From assembly GCF_005503365.1 (NCBI RefSeq), contig NZ_SCML01000003.1, forward strand, positions 1-64,000: DNA of 64,000 bases, given 5' to 3'. A model generated the notes under the pieces. It had not been told where the DNA came from. It did not search any database and saw only the letters and a program-made list of their open reading frames with translations. Within the stretch, counting starts at the first letter, position 1. The number at the start of each line of letters is the position of its first letter. Both the position numbers and the translations under genes were made by a program. This document shows, piece by piece, positions 39,405 to 51,829 of this stretch. The DNA comes from Hydrogenophaga sp. 2FB (lineage in GTDB: Bacteria; Pseudomonadota; Gammaproteobacteria; Burkholderiales; Burkholderiaceae_C).

Positions 39405-40204
39405 TCCAGGCCACGCTTCGATTCGTGTGCGGCCTCGCCGCCGCCCTGCTGCTCGCCTCTGCAGCCCACGCCGGCCGCTCCTGCGAACAGAAGCCTCTGA
39501 CCGCGCAGACCATCGAGCAGGGCATGGCCCTGGCGCTGCGCACGTCACAGGCGCTCGACGCCGAGCACGCCCGCAGCGGCGCGCGCGTGGTGGTGCTCGC
39601 GCGCGCCGGGCAAGACCTCAGCAAGTACCGGTTGCGCTATTCGCACCTGGGCTGGGCCTACAAGACTGCGCAAGGCCCCTGGCGTGTGCTGCACAAACTC
39701 AACCAGTGCGGCACCGCCACCGGTGATCTGTACCGCCAGGGCCTGGGCGAGTTCTTCCTGGACGACCTGTGGCGCCAGGAGGCGGCCTGGGCCGTGCCAT
39801 CACCGGCCCTGCAGGCGCCGCTGCTGGCGCTGTTGAACGATCCGCGCCGCTCGGCCGCGCTGCACGAGCGTGCCTACAACCTGGTGAGCTATCCGTGGAG
39901 CCAGCGTTATCAGCAGTCCAACCAGTGGGCAATCGAGACGCTGGCGATGGCTGCCGAGCCCGGTGTCACCACACGCGAGCAGGCCCAGGCCTGGCTGCGC
40001 TTCAAGGCCTACCAGCCGACCACGCTCAAACTCGGCGCATTCACGCGGCTGGGGGCACGCGCCGGCACGGCCAACGTGGCGTTCGACGACCACCCGAACG
40101 AGAAGCGCTTTGCCGATCGCATCGAAACCGTGACGGTCGATTCGGTGTTCGAATGGCTTTCGCGCAGCGGCCTGGCTTCATCGCCCCAGGCGCTCGCACT
40201 GTAA
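39401..40204 (+). CDS. DUF2145 family secreted protein
   Basis: 267 aa. Signal peptide about 1-24 (AAHA before GRSCEQ). The body matches DUF2145: RYSHLGWAYKTAQGPWRVLHKLNQCGTATGDLYRQGLGEFF, YNLVSYPWSQRYQQSNQW and TVDSVFEWLSRSG. The SHLG..., LNQCG and SNQW blocks recall permuted NlpC/P60 peptidases, but a catalytic role is not established. Coupled by a 4-base overlap to the preceding hypothetical protein. Confidence 0.78.
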   Translation: MIQATLRFVCGLAAALLLASAAHAGRSCEQKPLTAQTIEQGMALALRTSQALDAEHARSGARVVVLARAGQDLSKYRLRYSHLGWAYKTAQGPWRVLHKLNQCGTATGDLYRQGLGEFFLDDLWRQEAAWAVPSPALQAPLLALLNDPRRSAALHERAYNLVSYPWSQRYQQSNQWAIETLAMAAEPGVTTREQAQAWLRFKAYQPTTLKLGAFTRLGARAGTANVAFDDHPNEKRFADRIETVTVDSVFEWLSRSGLASSPQALAL

Positions 40205-40231
40205 AAACACATCTACCTGGAGGGCATCAAC

Positions 40232-41281
40232 ATGGGCAAGGCATTGCGTTGGTCGGAGAAGTGGTTTCACCGCGGGCTGTGGCTGGTGGCGTTCCTGTTC
40301 GCATGGTTCCTGGTGGGGCTGGGCAGCACCATCGTGGGCGACCTGCCGCAGGTGGAACAACAGCGCACGCTGGACGACTTTCTGGACCCGCAGCAGGCGC
40401 CCGCGCTCAAGCGCGCGGTCGAAGACGCCCAGCGCGCCGCGCGCGACGCACGGAGCGCGCTGGACCAGGCGCAGCTGCGCCAGCAAACCGCGCAGGCCAA
40501 CCACCGCGCGGCGCGCGACACCTTCGGCAACTGGCTGGCCACGCGCAACGCCACGCAGCGGCCCGAGCAGGATCCGGAACTGATCGAGCGCACGCGCCAG
40601 CTGGACGGCTACCGCCAGGCCGAGCGCGACGCCTTGGCGGCGGTGGAGGCGCAGCAGCAGGCGGCGCTGAACGCGAGCCAGGCGCAGCAACGCGCGCAAG
40701 AAGGTTTGCAGGTGCTGGAAGACCAGGCGCGCGACACCTTCATGGCGGCCCAGCGCGCCCAGGAACTGCGCGTGTTCCTCTACCGCCTGGCGCTCACGCT
40801 GCCCTTGCTGGTGGTGGCGGGCTGGCTGTTCGCCCGGCAACGCAAGAGCACCTACTGGCCCTTCGTGTGGGGCTTTATCTTCTTCGCGCTGTTCGCGTTC
40901 TTCGTGGAGCTGGTGCCGTACCTGCCGAGCTACGGCGGCTATGTGCGCTACATCGTGGGCATCGTGCTCACGGTGATCGGTGGTCGCTACGCCATCGGCG
41001 CGCTGCAGCGCTACCTGCAGCGCCAGCAGCAGGCCGAGGCCTTGCCCGACCGCGAGCGGCGCCAGGAGCTGGACTACGACCTCGCGCAGACCCGGCTGGC
41101 CAAGAGCGTGTGCCCAGGTTGCGAACGCCCGGTGGATCTGAAAGACCCGAAGAACGATTTCTGCCCGCACTGCGGCATGGGCCTGCACAACCACTGCGGC
41201 GCGTGCAACGCGCGCAAGAGTGCGTTCACGCGCTACTGCTATGCCTGCGGGGAGCCGGCGCGGGCCGAGCCGGCGGGTTGA
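40232..41281 (+). CDS. Membrane protein with coiled coil and C-terminal double zinc ribbon
   Basis: 349 aa. One helix at about 15-35, a long Ala/Gln/Arg-rich coiled coil (about 60-175), three more helices (about 180-255) and a C-terminal double zinc ribbon (about 288-340) with four CxxC knuckles: CPGC, CPHC, CGAC and CYAC. No enzyme domain is recognised. The ribbon is probably cytoplasmic and the coiled coil extracytoplasmic. It follows the DUF2145 gene by 27 bases; a ribosome site (CTGGAGG) precedes the ATG. Confidence 0.75.
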   Translation: MGKALRWSEKWFHRGLWLVAFLFAWFLVGLGSTIVGDLPQVEQQRTLDDFLDPQQAPALKRAVEDAQRAARDARSALDQAQLRQQTAQANHRAARDTFGNWLATRNATQRPEQDPELIERTRQLDGYRQAERDALAAVEAQQQAALNASQAQQRAQEGLQVLEDQARDTFMAAQRAQELRVFLYRLALTLPLLVVAGWLFARQRKSTYWPFVWGFIFFALFAFFVELVPYLPSYGGYVRYIVGIVLTVIGGRYAIGALQRYLQRQQQAEALPDRERRQELDYDLAQTRLAKSVCPGCERPVDLKDPKNDFCPHCGMGLHNHCGACNARKSAFTRYCYACGEPARAEPAG

Positions 41282-41291
41282 GCGGTGGCGC

Positions 41292-41738
41292 TCAGCGCAC
41301 GGTGGGAATGTCGTCGTCGTCCGGCGCGGCCACACCTTTGAATTGCGCACCGTCGCGGATGTTCTTCTGCACCGTCACCGAGCCGAACAGCGACAGCAGG
41401 AAGGCCATGGCGTAGAAGCCTTTCTCGCTGTCGGCGAGCGTGGCGTTCCACAGGCCCACCGTCAGCAGCAGCACGGCCAAGCCCAACGAGAGCCAGCACA
41501 AGCCGTAGTAGATGCCGGTGACCGGGATGCCTTCGAGCCGGTCGCGCACCGACTTCTGCAGCGAGACCGCCGAGAACAGCCCGTACATCAGCAGCGTGAA
41601 GTAGTAGCCCTTTTCGTTGAGCTGCATCTGGGCGTTCCACAGGCCCGAGAGGTAGGTGAGGGCGCCGACCAGCATGGCCGCCCAGGCGGCGGCCACGAAC
41701 GCGCCGGTGGGCTTCTGGATGTGGGGTGACTTCTGCAT
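41292..41738 (-). CDS. YiaA/YiaB-family inner-membrane protein
   Basis: 148 aa with two YiaAB two-helix repeats: [21 protein letters not shown] and [26 protein letters not shown], then [21 protein letters not shown] and [23 protein letters not shown], with an acidic tail (DDDD). Each repeat ends with a V/Q-K-x-R-D motif as in E. coli YiaA. ATG 41738 has a ribosome site (GAGGAAGAG). It converges on the zinc-ribbon gene, 10 bases between stops. Confidence 0.83.
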   Translation of the reverse strand: MQKSPHIQKPTGAFVAAAWAAMLVGALTYLSGLWNAQMQLNEKGYYFTLLMYGLFSAVSLQKSVRDRLEGIPVTGIYYGLCWLSLGLAVLLLTVGLWNATLADSEKGFYAMAFLLSLFGSVTVQKNIRDGAQFKGVAAPDDDDIPTVR

Positions 41739-41818
41739 GGGCTCTTCCTCTGGTTTTGAGATGCGCCACTGTAGTGGAAGCGGCGCGGCACACCTTGGCC
41801 CAGCAGGTCCCAAAGGTC

Positions 41819-44480
<2,662 letters not shown>

Positions 44481-44483
44481 CGT

Positions 44484-45749
44484 TCAAGGTTGCCGTGCGA
44501 TCACGATGACCGTCTTGTTGCGGTCTTCGACGATCCACAGGCGGCCTTCGGCATCGAAGGTGATGCCGGCCGGTGTGCCCATCGGGCGAACGCCCTTCTG
44601 AGCCTGCCAGCCGCTCACGAGGTTTTCGCGGGCACCCGTGGGGCGGCCCTGGTCGTCGAGCCGCCAGGCCACGATGCGGTGGCCGCCCGTGCGGTAACCG
44701 TGCCAGACCGCCAGCAGCCGACCCGCGAACGGACCCCTGGACACATCCTTCGGTGCGGCGAGCAGCTGCAGCGGCGCCACGTGTGCCGGCCACGCCGCAT
44801 GCGCTGCGGCGGTTTGAGTGCAACGCGCCCGGCCTTCATAGCCACGCGCCGGCACGGCCTTGCCTTTCGCATCGCTCACGCAATAGGGCCAGCCGTAGGA
44901 CGCGCCTTCTTTCAGTTCGTTGAGTTCCTCGGCGGGCAGCGTGGTATCGGTGTAGTCCACCGAGTTCTCTGCTTGCCACAAGCGCACCGTGCCGTCGCGC
45001 GCGGTGGTGCTGGCCAGGCCGAGGGAGTTGCGCAGGCTGGTCGCCAATGGCTTGAAGCTTTGCAGCGCGAAATCGCTGCCACCGAAGGTGGCCACGTACA
45101 CGGCGGCACGTGGCTTGGGTCCCGCCATCTCGGGGCAGGGCAAGGGCTGTTGTTGGTCTTCGCCGCGGCAGGCGTCGGTGATCGAACCCATGTTGACCAG
45201 CAGACGGCCATCGGGCGTGAACGCCAGTTCCTTGAGGGGGTGCGCGCCGTCGGCGGGCAGGTCGGTGATGACGTCTTGCCGCTGCACAGCCTCGCCCACC
45301 GGCGTGCGCCACACCGTACCGGCTTCGCCAATGTAGATGCGCCCGTCCGGCCCTTTCGCCAGTCCGTGTGGGCGGTCCATGCCGGAGGCCAGCACGCGCA
45401 CGCGCCCCGGCTGACCGCGTGCGATGTCGGTGCGCAGTTCGAGCAGGCGGCCTCGGCGCGGTTCCCAGTTGCCCATGTCGACGATCCAGAACCGGTGCGG
45501 CGCTATCTCAAGCAGGCGGCGCGGCATGCGCAGGCCATCGCGCGCATCGGCCACCAGGCCCGCGCACCAGCCAGCGGGCACGGTGAGCGCCACGCCGGGG
45601 TGACCGGCGCAGGTGGCCTTTGCCGCGTAGGGCGGCTCGGCGGCGGGCGTGGCGTGCGGCAGCAGCGGTGTGATGAGCAGCGCGGCGAGGCGATTCGCGA
45701 CGGAGGATCGCATGGGGCTGTGGCAAAAGCGGTGGGGTTGTGGCGTCAT
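44484..45749 (-). CDS. Secreted sugar dehydrogenase-like beta-propeller (PQQ-type fold)
   Basis: 421 aa. A signal peptide lies at about 13-36 (RLAALLITPLLPHATPA). The body is a six-bladed propeller of the soluble glucose dehydrogenase/sorbosone dehydrogenase fold: SGMDRPHGLAKGPDGRIYIGEAGTVWR, LKELAFTPDGRLLVNMGS, SLRNSLGLA, NELKEGASYGWPYC and GVRPMGTPAGITFDAEGRLWIVED. Cofactor use and substrate are unproven. ATG 45749 has a ribosome site (GAGGAA) and is 4 bases past the stop of the upstream reductase, so the two are co-translated. Confidence 0.78.
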   Translation of the reverse strand: MTPQPHRFCHSPMRSSVANRLAALLITPLLPHATPAAEPPYAAKATCAGHPGVALTVPAGWCAGLVADARDGLRMPRRLLEIAPHRFWIVDMGNWEPRRGRLLELRTDIARGQPGRVRVLASGMDRPHGLAKGPDGRIYIGEAGTVWRTPVGEAVQRQDVITDLPADGAHPLKELAFTPDGRLLVNMGSITDACRGEDQQQPLPCPEMAGPKPRAAVYVATFGGSDFALQSFKPLATSLRNSLGLASTTARDGTVRLWQAENSVDYTDTTLPAEELNELKEGASYGWPYCVSDAKGKAVPARGYEGRARCTQTAAAHAAWPAHVAPLQLLAAPKDVSRGPFAGRLLAVWHGYRTGGHRIVAWRLDDQGRPTGARENLVSGWQAQKGVRPMGTPAGITFDAEGRLWIVEDRNKTVIVIARQP

Positions 45750-45753
45750 GCGT

Positions 45754-46851
45754 TCATTCCTCGTCCGTGGGCATGCCCCAGCGCCGGAACTCGTCGGCAA
45801 ACGCGCTCAGCGGCAGCAGACCCGCGGCGGTGTGCGCACCAGGCGGCAGGGCGTGGAGCTGCCGCGCGAGCAGGAGGGCGGGCATGGTGGGGATTTCCGG
45901 TCCATGGCCGAGGCCTGCCGTCACGTGCCAGGCGCGGCGGATCGCCTGGCCCTTCGCGTCGAGGCCCGCGACGCGCACCACCATGCCGCCCAGCGCGCTG
46001 CCCCAGGGGTCGAGCAGCGGCGCGAGCGTGTTGAGCCATGGGGCCAGTCGCTCCGGCCGGTTCAGCCAACCCCGCCGGCGTGCGGTGGCCATCCAGGAGA
46101 ACGCGCGTTGCGACAGTGGCACCTCGAGTGCGGCCTCCACCCGCATCTCGTCGCGCACCCGGTAGCGCGCGGGGAAGAGTTCCAGGTCGGGCACATCGCA
46201 CAAGGCCCCCAGGCGAGGGCGCATGCGCGCGAATTCGACGCGCTGCCGCTTTTCCCAACCCGAGTCCTGTTGCCACGCGCCGTCGCGCCACACCTCAACG
46301 GGTGCGCCGCAATAGCTGAGCACGCCCGCGATCGTGGCCGCACCGCGCGGCGCGGTTTGTGCCGGTGCGATGCAGATGTCGATCGCATGGATGGCCTGCC
46401 ACCCCTCGGTGAGGTGATCGACCACCGCCGACGACAGCGCGGGCACCGTGCTGGCGCCGCTGATGGCGGTGCGACCGGCGCGCACGAAGCTGTCGTGCAG
46501 CGCGGCGGGAAAGTCGCAGACGAAGCGGCGGCCGTCGGCGAGGTCGATGTAGTGGCAGCCCGCCTCGGCACAGGCGCGCGCGACCGCGTAGCCCTGTGCC
46601 TGGAATGGCCCGGCGGTGTGGATGACCAGGCCAATGCCTTCTGCGCGCAGAACCGTGGCGAGTTCCGTGTTGCCCGCATCGATCCGCAGGGCCGACACGC
46701 TGCCGCCCAACTCGGCGGCCAGGCGGTTCGCGCGGTCCGCGTCGCGCCCTCCCACCACGACTTGCAACTCTGCGTCGCGCGCCAGCGAGCGAACCAGACG
46801 CGCGCCGAAGTTGCCATACCCGCCCAACACCAGTGTCTTCAGCGGTGGCAT
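45754..46851 (-). CDS. Saccharopine dehydrogenase-like NAD(P) oxidoreductase
   Basis: 365 aa. A Rossmann fold at the N-terminus: KTLVLGGYGNFGARLVRSLA then GRDADRANRLAAEL and VIHTAGPFQAQGYAVARACAEAGCHYIDLADGR, the typical pattern of the saccharopine dehydrogenase/trans-acting enoyl reductase group. The substrate is unknown. ATG 46851 puts the glycine loop near residue 9. It lies between queA (10 bases upstream) and the propeller gene on the same strand. Confidence 0.8.
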   Translation of the reverse strand: MPPLKTLVLGGYGNFGARLVRSLARDAELQVVVGGRDADRANRLAAELGGSVSALRIDAGNTELATVLRAEGIGLVIHTAGPFQAQGYAVARACAEAGCHYIDLADGRRFVCDFPAALHDSFVRAGRTAISGASTVPALSSAVVDHLTEGWQAIHAIDICIAPAQTAPRGAATIAGVLSYCGAPVEVWRDGAWQQDSGWEKRQRVEFARMRPRLGALCDVPDLELFPARYRVRDEMRVEAALEVPLSQRAFSWMATARRRGWLNRPERLAPWLNTLAPLLDPWGSALGGMVVRVAGLDAKGQAIRRAWHVTAGLGHGPEIPTMPALLLARQLHALPPGAHTAAGLLPLSAFADEFRRWGMPTDEE

Positions 46852-46861
46852 GCGGGCTTTC

Positions 46862-47962
46862 TCAGGAACGGCGCAGCAGCATGGCATCGCCATAGCTGAA
46901 GAAGCGGTAGCGCTGCGCGATGGCGTGGTCGTACAGCGCGCGGATGTGGTCGTAGCCGGCGAAGGCGCTCACCAGCATCATCAGCGTGGACTGCGGCAGG
47001 TGGAAGTTGGTGACCATCAGGTCCACCACGCGAAAGCCGAAGCCCGGGGTGATGAAGATGTTGGTGTCGCCCTGCGTCTCGCCCGAGCGCGCCCAGCTCT
47101 CCAGCGTGCGCACGGTGGTCGTGCCCACGGCGACCACGCGGCCGCCGCGCGCGCGGCAATCGGCGATGGCTTGCAAGGTGTCGGGCGGGATGGCGTAGCG
47201 CTCGTGGTGCATCACGTGGTCTTCGATGCGCCCGGCTTTCATGGGCGCGAAAGTGCCCGCGCCCACGTGCAGCGTGACGCTGGCGCGCCGCACGCCGCGC
47301 GCGTCGAGCGCGGCCAGCACGGCGTCGTCGAAGTGCAGCGCGGCGGTGGGCGCGGCCACCGCACCGGGCACGCGCGCGAACACGGTCTGGTAGCGGCGCT
47401 CGTCGTCCGCATCGTCGCCGTGGTCGATGTAGGGTGGCAGCGGCACGTGGCCGTGGCGCGCCATCAGGTCGTACGGCGTGTCGTCCGCAGGGCCGTGCAG
47501 GCGGAAGCGGAACAGCTGGCCTTGCGCGTCGGGCCAGCGCCCGAGGTAGACCGCGTCGAAGCCACCGCCTTCAAGGCCGCCGGCCATGTGCAGCCGTCCA
47601 CCGGGCTGCGGCTTCTTGCTCACACGCACGTGCGCCACCACTTCGTGCGCCGAACCGTCGAGGGCTTCGTGCGGCAGCAGCACGCGCTCGATCAGCATCT
47701 CGAGCTGGCCGCCGCTGGCCTTCTGGCCGAAGAGGCGCGCTTTCACGACTTGCGTGTCGTTGAACACCAGCAGGTCGCCCGCGTTGAGCAACGAGGGCAG
47801 GTCGCGAAAGATGCGGTCCACCGGCGCATCGCCCGTGCCGTCGAGCAAACGCGAGGCACTGCGCTCGGGCGCGGGGTGCTGGGCGATCAGCTCGGAGGGG
47901 AGTTGGAAATCGAAGTCGGCGACGGTGAAGGCGCGCGCGACGGTGTCGGAAGAAGAGGTCAT
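46862..47962 (-). CDS. queA: S-adenosylmethionine:tRNA ribosyltransferase-isomerase
   Basis: Adds the cyclopentene-precursor ribosyl moiety of SAM to preQ1 in tRNA, giving epoxyqueuosine. 366 aa. Motifs: [68 protein letters not shown] and the C-terminal [22 protein letters not shown] 47962 gives a short N-terminal extension before ADFDF. Divergent from recG (70 bases). Confidence 0.95.
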   Translation of the reverse strand: MTSSSDTVARAFTVADFDFQLPSELIAQHPAPERSASRLLDGTGDAPVDRIFRDLPSLLNAGDLLVFNDTQVVKARLFGQKASGGQLEMLIERVLLPHEALDGSAHEVVAHVRVSKKPQPGGRLHMAGGLEGGGFDAVYLGRWPDAQGQLFRFRLHGPADDTPYDLMARHGHVPLPPYIDHGDDADDERRYQTVFARVPGAVAAPTAALHFDDAVLAALDARGVRRASVTLHVGAGTFAPMKAGRIEDHVMHHERYAIPPDTLQAIADCRARGGRVVAVGTTTVRTLESWARSGETQGDTNIFITPGFGFRVVDLMVTNFHLPQSTLMMLVSAFAGYDHIRALYDHAIAQRYRFFSYGDAMLLRRS

Positions 47963-48032
47963 GCTGCTTGAGGGCTGAACAAGCCCGTGCCAAGTGAAAA
48001 GGAGACGATGAAGAACCGGGCAGAATTGTCCC

Positions 48033-50129
48033 ATGCCCGATGCCGCCCCGACCCGCAAGCCGCTCTCCGCCCCGCAGAAGGCCATGCACAAACTCGGGCT
48101 GGTGCGCGACATCGACCTGGCGCTGCACCTGCCGCTGCGCTACGAGGACGAGACGCGCATCGTCACGCTGCGCGGCGCGCGCGACGGGCAGCTGGCGCAG
48201 ATCGAAGGCACGGTGACGAACAACGAAATCAGCTTTCGCCCGCGCCGCCAGTTGCTGGTGACGCTGGACGACGGCACCGACACCTGCACGCTGCGCTTCT
48301 TCACCTTCTACCCGGCGCACCAGAAAACATTGGCCGTGGGCGAAAGGGTGCGCGTGCGTGGTGAACTGCGCGGCGGCTTCCTGGGCTGGACCATGGTGCA
48401 CCCCGCGTTCCACGCGGCGGGTGGCGAATTGCCCGATGCGCTCACGCCCGTCTACCCGACCAGCGCGCAGTTGCCGCAGGCGTATCTGCGCAAGGCTGTG
48501 GCCAGCGGTGTGCAGCGCGCGGACCTGAGCGAGACGTTGCCACCGGCGTTGCTGGGCGGCTTGCAGGCGGTGGTGCGCGGCACCTGGACCCTGCGCGACG
48601 CCTTGCGCTACCTGCACCACCCGGGGCCGGACGTGTCGCTCGACGCCCTGGAAGACCGCAGCCACCCCGCCTGGCAGCGCCTCAAGGCCGAGGAGTTGCT
48701 GGCCCAGCAGTTGTCGCAGTTCACCGCCAAGCAGGAGCGTGCGGCTTTGCGCGCGCCGGCCTTGCGCGCCGCGCCGGGCGGCTTGCACGAGCAGTTGCTG
48801 GGGGTGTTGCCCTTTCAGCTCACCACCGCGCAGCGCCGCGTGGGCGAGGAAATCGCGCACGATCTGACGCGCCAGGTGCCGATGCACCGCCTGCTGCAGG
48901 GCGACGTGGGCTCGGGCAAGACGGTGGTGGCCGCGCTCGCCGCTGCCATCGCGATCGACGCGGGCTGGCAGTGCGCGCTGATGGCGCCGACCGAAATCCT
49001 GGCCGAGCAGCACTTCGCCAAACTCATCGGCTGGCTGGAGCCGCTGCTCGCGCCGCTGGGCAAACGCGTGGCCTGGCTCACCGGCAGCCAGAAGAAAAAG
49101 CAGCGCGGCGAAATGCTCGCGCTGATCGCCAGCGGCGAAGCGGCGCTGGTGGTGGGCACGCACGCCGTCATCCAGGAACAGGTGGTCTTCAAGAACCTCG
49201 CCCTGGCCATCATCGACGAGCAACACCGCTTCGGGGTGGCGCAGCGGCTGGCGCTGCGCAGCAAGGTGGGCGTGGCGGAGGACGGCACCGAGCAGGAGCC
49301 CCACCTGCTCATGATGACGGCCACCCCGATCCCGCGCACGCTCGCCATGAGCTATTACGCCGACCTCGACGTCTCCACCATCGACGAGCTGCCGCCCGGG
49401 CGCACGCCCATCGTCACCAAGGTGGTCGCCGACAGCCGCCGCGCCGAGGTGGTCGAGCGCATCCGCAGCCAGGTCGCGCAAGGCCGGCAGGTCTACTGGG
49501 TCTGTCCGCTGATCGAGGAGAGCGAGGCGATCGACCTGTCGAACGCCACCGCCACGCACGCCGAACTGTCGCAGGCCTTGCCCGGCGTCCTCGTGGGCCT
49601 CCTCCATTCGCGCATGCCGGTGGCGGAGAAGAAGGCCGTGATGGCGCTCTTCACCGCCGGGCAGATGGGCGTGCTGGTCTCCACCACCGTGATCGAAGTG
49701 GGGGTGGACGTTCCCAATGCTTCGCTGATGGTGATCGAACACGCCGAGCGTTTCGGCCTCTCCCAACTGCACCAGCTGCGCGGCCGCGTTGGCCGCGGCG
49801 CGGCGGCGTCGGCCTGTGTGTTGATGTACACGCCACCCGATGGGGGGCGTCTGGGCGAGACCGCGCGCGAGCGCCTGCGGGCCATGGCCGACACCAACGA
49901 CGGCTTCGAGATTGCCCGGCGCGACCTGGAGATCCGCGGCCCCGGCGAGTTTCTCGGCGCACGCCAGTCGGGTGCCCCCTTGCTGCGTTTCGCCGATCTC
50001 GCCACCGACACCCACCTGCTCGAATGGGCGCGCGAGGCGGCGCCGGTGATGCTCACCCAATACCCACAGGCCGCGGAAAAACACATCGCGCGCTGGTTGG
50101 GCGGCAAGGCGGAGTACCTGAAAGCCTGA
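48033..50129 (+). CDS. recG: ATP-dependent DNA helicase RecG
   Basis: 698 aa. Regresses stalled forks and branch-migrates Holliday junctions. The wedge/OB domain is at about 50-150 ([30 protein letters not shown]). The helicase core has Walker [15 protein letters not shown], the DEQH box [23 protein letters not shown] (motif III) and [16 protein letters not shown] (motif VI). The C-terminal TRG region is [25 protein letters not shown]. It is followed after 55 bases by oxyR on the same strand. Confidence 0.96.
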   Translation: MPDAAPTRKPLSAPQKAMHKLGLVRDIDLALHLPLRYEDETRIVTLRGARDGQLAQIEGTVTNNEISFRPRRQLLVTLDDGTDTCTLRFFTFYPAHQKTLAVGERVRVRGELRGGFLGWTMVHPAFHAAGGELPDALTPVYPTSAQLPQAYLRKAVASGVQRADLSETLPPALLGGLQAVVRGTWTLRDALRYLHHPGPDVSLDALEDRSHPAWQRLKAEELLAQQLSQFTAKQERAALRAPALRAAPGGLHEQLLGVLPFQLTTAQRRVGEEIAHDLTRQVPMHRLLQGDVGSGKTVVAALAAAIAIDAGWQCALMAPTEILAEQHFAKLIGWLEPLLAPLGKRVAWLTGSQKKKQRGEMLALIASGEAALVVGTHAVIQEQVVFKNLALAIIDEQHRFGVAQRLALRSKVGVAEDGTEQEPHLLMMTATPIPRTLAMSYYADLDVSTIDELPPGRTPIVTKVVADSRRAEVVERIRSQVAQGRQVYWVCPLIEESEAIDLSNATATHAELSQALPGVLVGLLHSRMPVAEKKAVMALFTAGQMGVLVSTTVIEVGVDVPNASLMVIEHAERFGLSQLHQLRGRVGRGAAASACVLMYTPPDGGRLGETARERLRAMADTNDGFEIARRDLEIRGPGEFLGARQSGAPLLRFADLATDTHLLEWAREAAPVMLTQYPQAAEKHIARWLGGKAEYLKA

Positions 50130-50184
50130 GTGTTTGGGTGCGGCGGCGAGCGCACACCAGGCCGCTGGCGCAAAATACTTCGTC

Positions 50185-51144
50185 ATGACGCTGACCGAAC
50201 TCAAATACATCGTCGCCGTGGCGCGCGAGAAGCACTTCGGCAAAGCGGCCGAGGCCTGCTTCGTCTCGCAGCCCACGCTGTCGGTCGCCATCAAGAAGCT
50301 GGAAGAAGAGCTGGAGCTCAAGATCTTCGAGCGCAACGCCAACGAAATCGCCGTCACGCCGCTGGGCGAAGACATCGTGCGCCAGGCGCAGACCGTGCTG
50401 GAGCAGGCCGCGGCCATCAAGGAAATCGCCAAGCGCGGCAAGGACCCGCTGGCCGGGCCGTTGCGCCTGGGGGTGATCTACACCATCGGCCCCTACCTGC
50501 TGCCGGACCTGGTGCGCAACGTCATCGACCGCACGCCGCAGATGCCGCTGATGCTGCAGGAGAACTTCACCGTCAAGCTGCTGGAGCAACTGCGCCTGGG
50601 CGAGATCGACTGCGCCATCCTGGCCGAGCCGTTCCCCGACACCAACCTCGCGATCGCGCCGCTGTACGACGAACCCTTCCTGGCGGCGGTGCCCCACACG
50701 CACCCGCTCGCCCGGCAGGACAGCATCACCAACGAGGAACTCAAGCGCGAGACCATGCTGCTGCTGGGCACCGGCCACTGCTTCCGCGACCACGTGCTCG
50801 AGGTCTGCCCCGAATTCGCGCGCTTCTCCAACGACGCGGAGGGCATCCGCAAGAGCTTCGAAGGCTCGTCGCTGGAGACCATCAAGCACATGGTGGCCGC
50901 CGGCATGGGCGTGACGCTGGTGCCGCGTTTGTCGGTGCCCTCATCGGCGTTGCAGGGCGCGACCGCGCCGGGGCAGGACTTCGGCGACTCTTCTTATGTG
51001 CGCTACCTGCCGTTCAAAGGCGAAGCGCCCACGCGGCGCGTGGTGCTGGCCTGGCGGCGCAGCTTCACGCGCTATGAGGCGATCGCCGAGCTGCGCAACG
51101 CGATCTATGCCTGCGAGCTGCCGGGCGTCAAACGCTTGTCTTAA
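50185..51144 (+). CDS. oxyR: Hydrogen peroxide-sensing LysR regulator OxyR
   Basis: 319 aa LysR-type regulator. The HTH (about 1-60) reads LKYIVAVAREKHFGKAAEACFVSQPTLSVAIKKLE. The redox cysteines sit exactly as in E. coli OxyR, Cys199 (GHCFRDH) and Cys208 (EVCPEF), so disulfide switching is expected. dps follows 45 bases downstream in the same direction, a plausible direct target. No obvious OxyR site could be assigned in that short gap. Confidence 0.94.
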   Translation: MTLTELKYIVAVAREKHFGKAAEACFVSQPTLSVAIKKLEEELELKIFERNANEIAVTPLGEDIVRQAQTVLEQAAAIKEIAKRGKDPLAGPLRLGVIYTIGPYLLPDLVRNVIDRTPQMPLMLQENFTVKLLEQLRLGEIDCAILAEPFPDTNLAIAPLYDEPFLAAVPHTHPLARQDSITNEELKRETMLLLGTGHCFRDHVLEVCPEFARFSNDAEGIRKSFEGSSLETIKHMVAAGMGVTLVPRLSVPSSALQGATAPGQDFGDSSYVRYLPFKGEAPTRRVVLAWRRSFTRYEAIAELRNAIYACELPGVKRLS

Positions 51145-51189
51145 CCTCTCTCTCTCTTTTTTTCCATCGTTTCACAAGGAGCAGTACCC

Positions 51190-51693
51190 ATGGCCAAAAC
51201 CAGCGCAAAAGCCGCAGCCCCCTCGATCAACATCGGCATCGCGGAGAAGGACCGCGCCGCCATCGCCAAAGGCTTGTCCCATTTGCTGGCCGACACGTAC
51301 ACGCTGTACCTGACCACGCACAACTTCCACTGGAACGTGACCGGTCCGATGTTCACCTCGCTGCACACGATGTTCATGACTCAATACACCGAGTTGTGGA
51401 ACGCGGTCGATCCGGTCGCCGAACGCATCCGTTCGCTGGGCCACGCTGCGCCGGGCAGCTACGCGCAGTTCGGCAAGCTCAGCTCGGTGCCCGACGCGCC
51501 GGCCATGCCGCCGAAAGCGCTGGAGATGGTGCGCATCCTGGTGCAGGGCCACGAAGCCGTGGCGCGCACGGCGCGCCAGCTGTTCCCTGTGGTGGACAAG
51601 GCCGGTGACGAGCCCACCGCCGACCTGCTGACCCAGCGCCTGACCGTGCACGAGCAGACCGCGTGGATGCTGCGCTCCTTGCTCGAGGAATAA
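51190..51693 (+). CDS. dps: DNA starvation/stationary-phase protection protein (Dps)
   Basis: 167 aa ferritin-like mini-ferritin that oxidises iron with peroxide and shields DNA. The inter-subunit ferroxidase ligands are in place: His47 (NFHWNVTG), His59, Asp74 and Glu78 ([11 protein letters not shown]), with the spacing of E. coli Dps. The N-terminal tail ([12 protein letters not shown]) is short with a few Lys, so DNA binding by the tail is possible. A ribosome site (AAGGAG) precedes the ATG. Its stop codon is followed at once by repeat copy 2. Confidence 0.94.
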   Translation: MAKTSAKAAAPSINIGIAEKDRAAIAKGLSHLLADTYTLYLTTHNFHWNVTGPMFTSLHTMFMTQYTELWNAVDPVAERIRSLGHAAPGSYAQFGKLSSVPDAPAMPPKALEMVRILVQGHEAVARTARQLFPVVDKAGDEPTADLLTQRLTVHEQTAWMLRSLLEE

Positions 51694-51772
51694 CCCACCC
51701 CCGCGCCGCGCCGGTGGCGCGTCACCCCCTCAAGGGGGCAATGCCTGCGGACCGGCGGAGCCGGATCCGCGG
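51692..51772 (+). repeat. Dispersed hairpin repeat, copy 2 (behind dps)
   Basis: Starts at the dps stop: AACCCACCCCCG, then CACCCCCTCAAGGGGGCA (near-perfect palindrome), then a hairpin with arms GCGGACCGGC and GCCGGATCCGC. It repeats the module order of the element behind purE (20810-20899, opposite strand) with moderate sequence divergence. The stretch up to ubiA (51773-51829) holds GGTGGGGTGAG and a T-rich segment but no gene. Confidence 0.75.
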
Positions 51773-51829
51773 CATTTCTTGGTGGGGTGAGCTTCACTCC
51801 AAAATCACTTTTCTTTTTTCGGTTTTCGC

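Noticed and set aside
47571-50441. 956-codon minus-strand open frame across recG and part of queA
   Set aside because: Antisense to recG and in the wrong frame within queA; composition is that of a shadow frame and no domain is visible.
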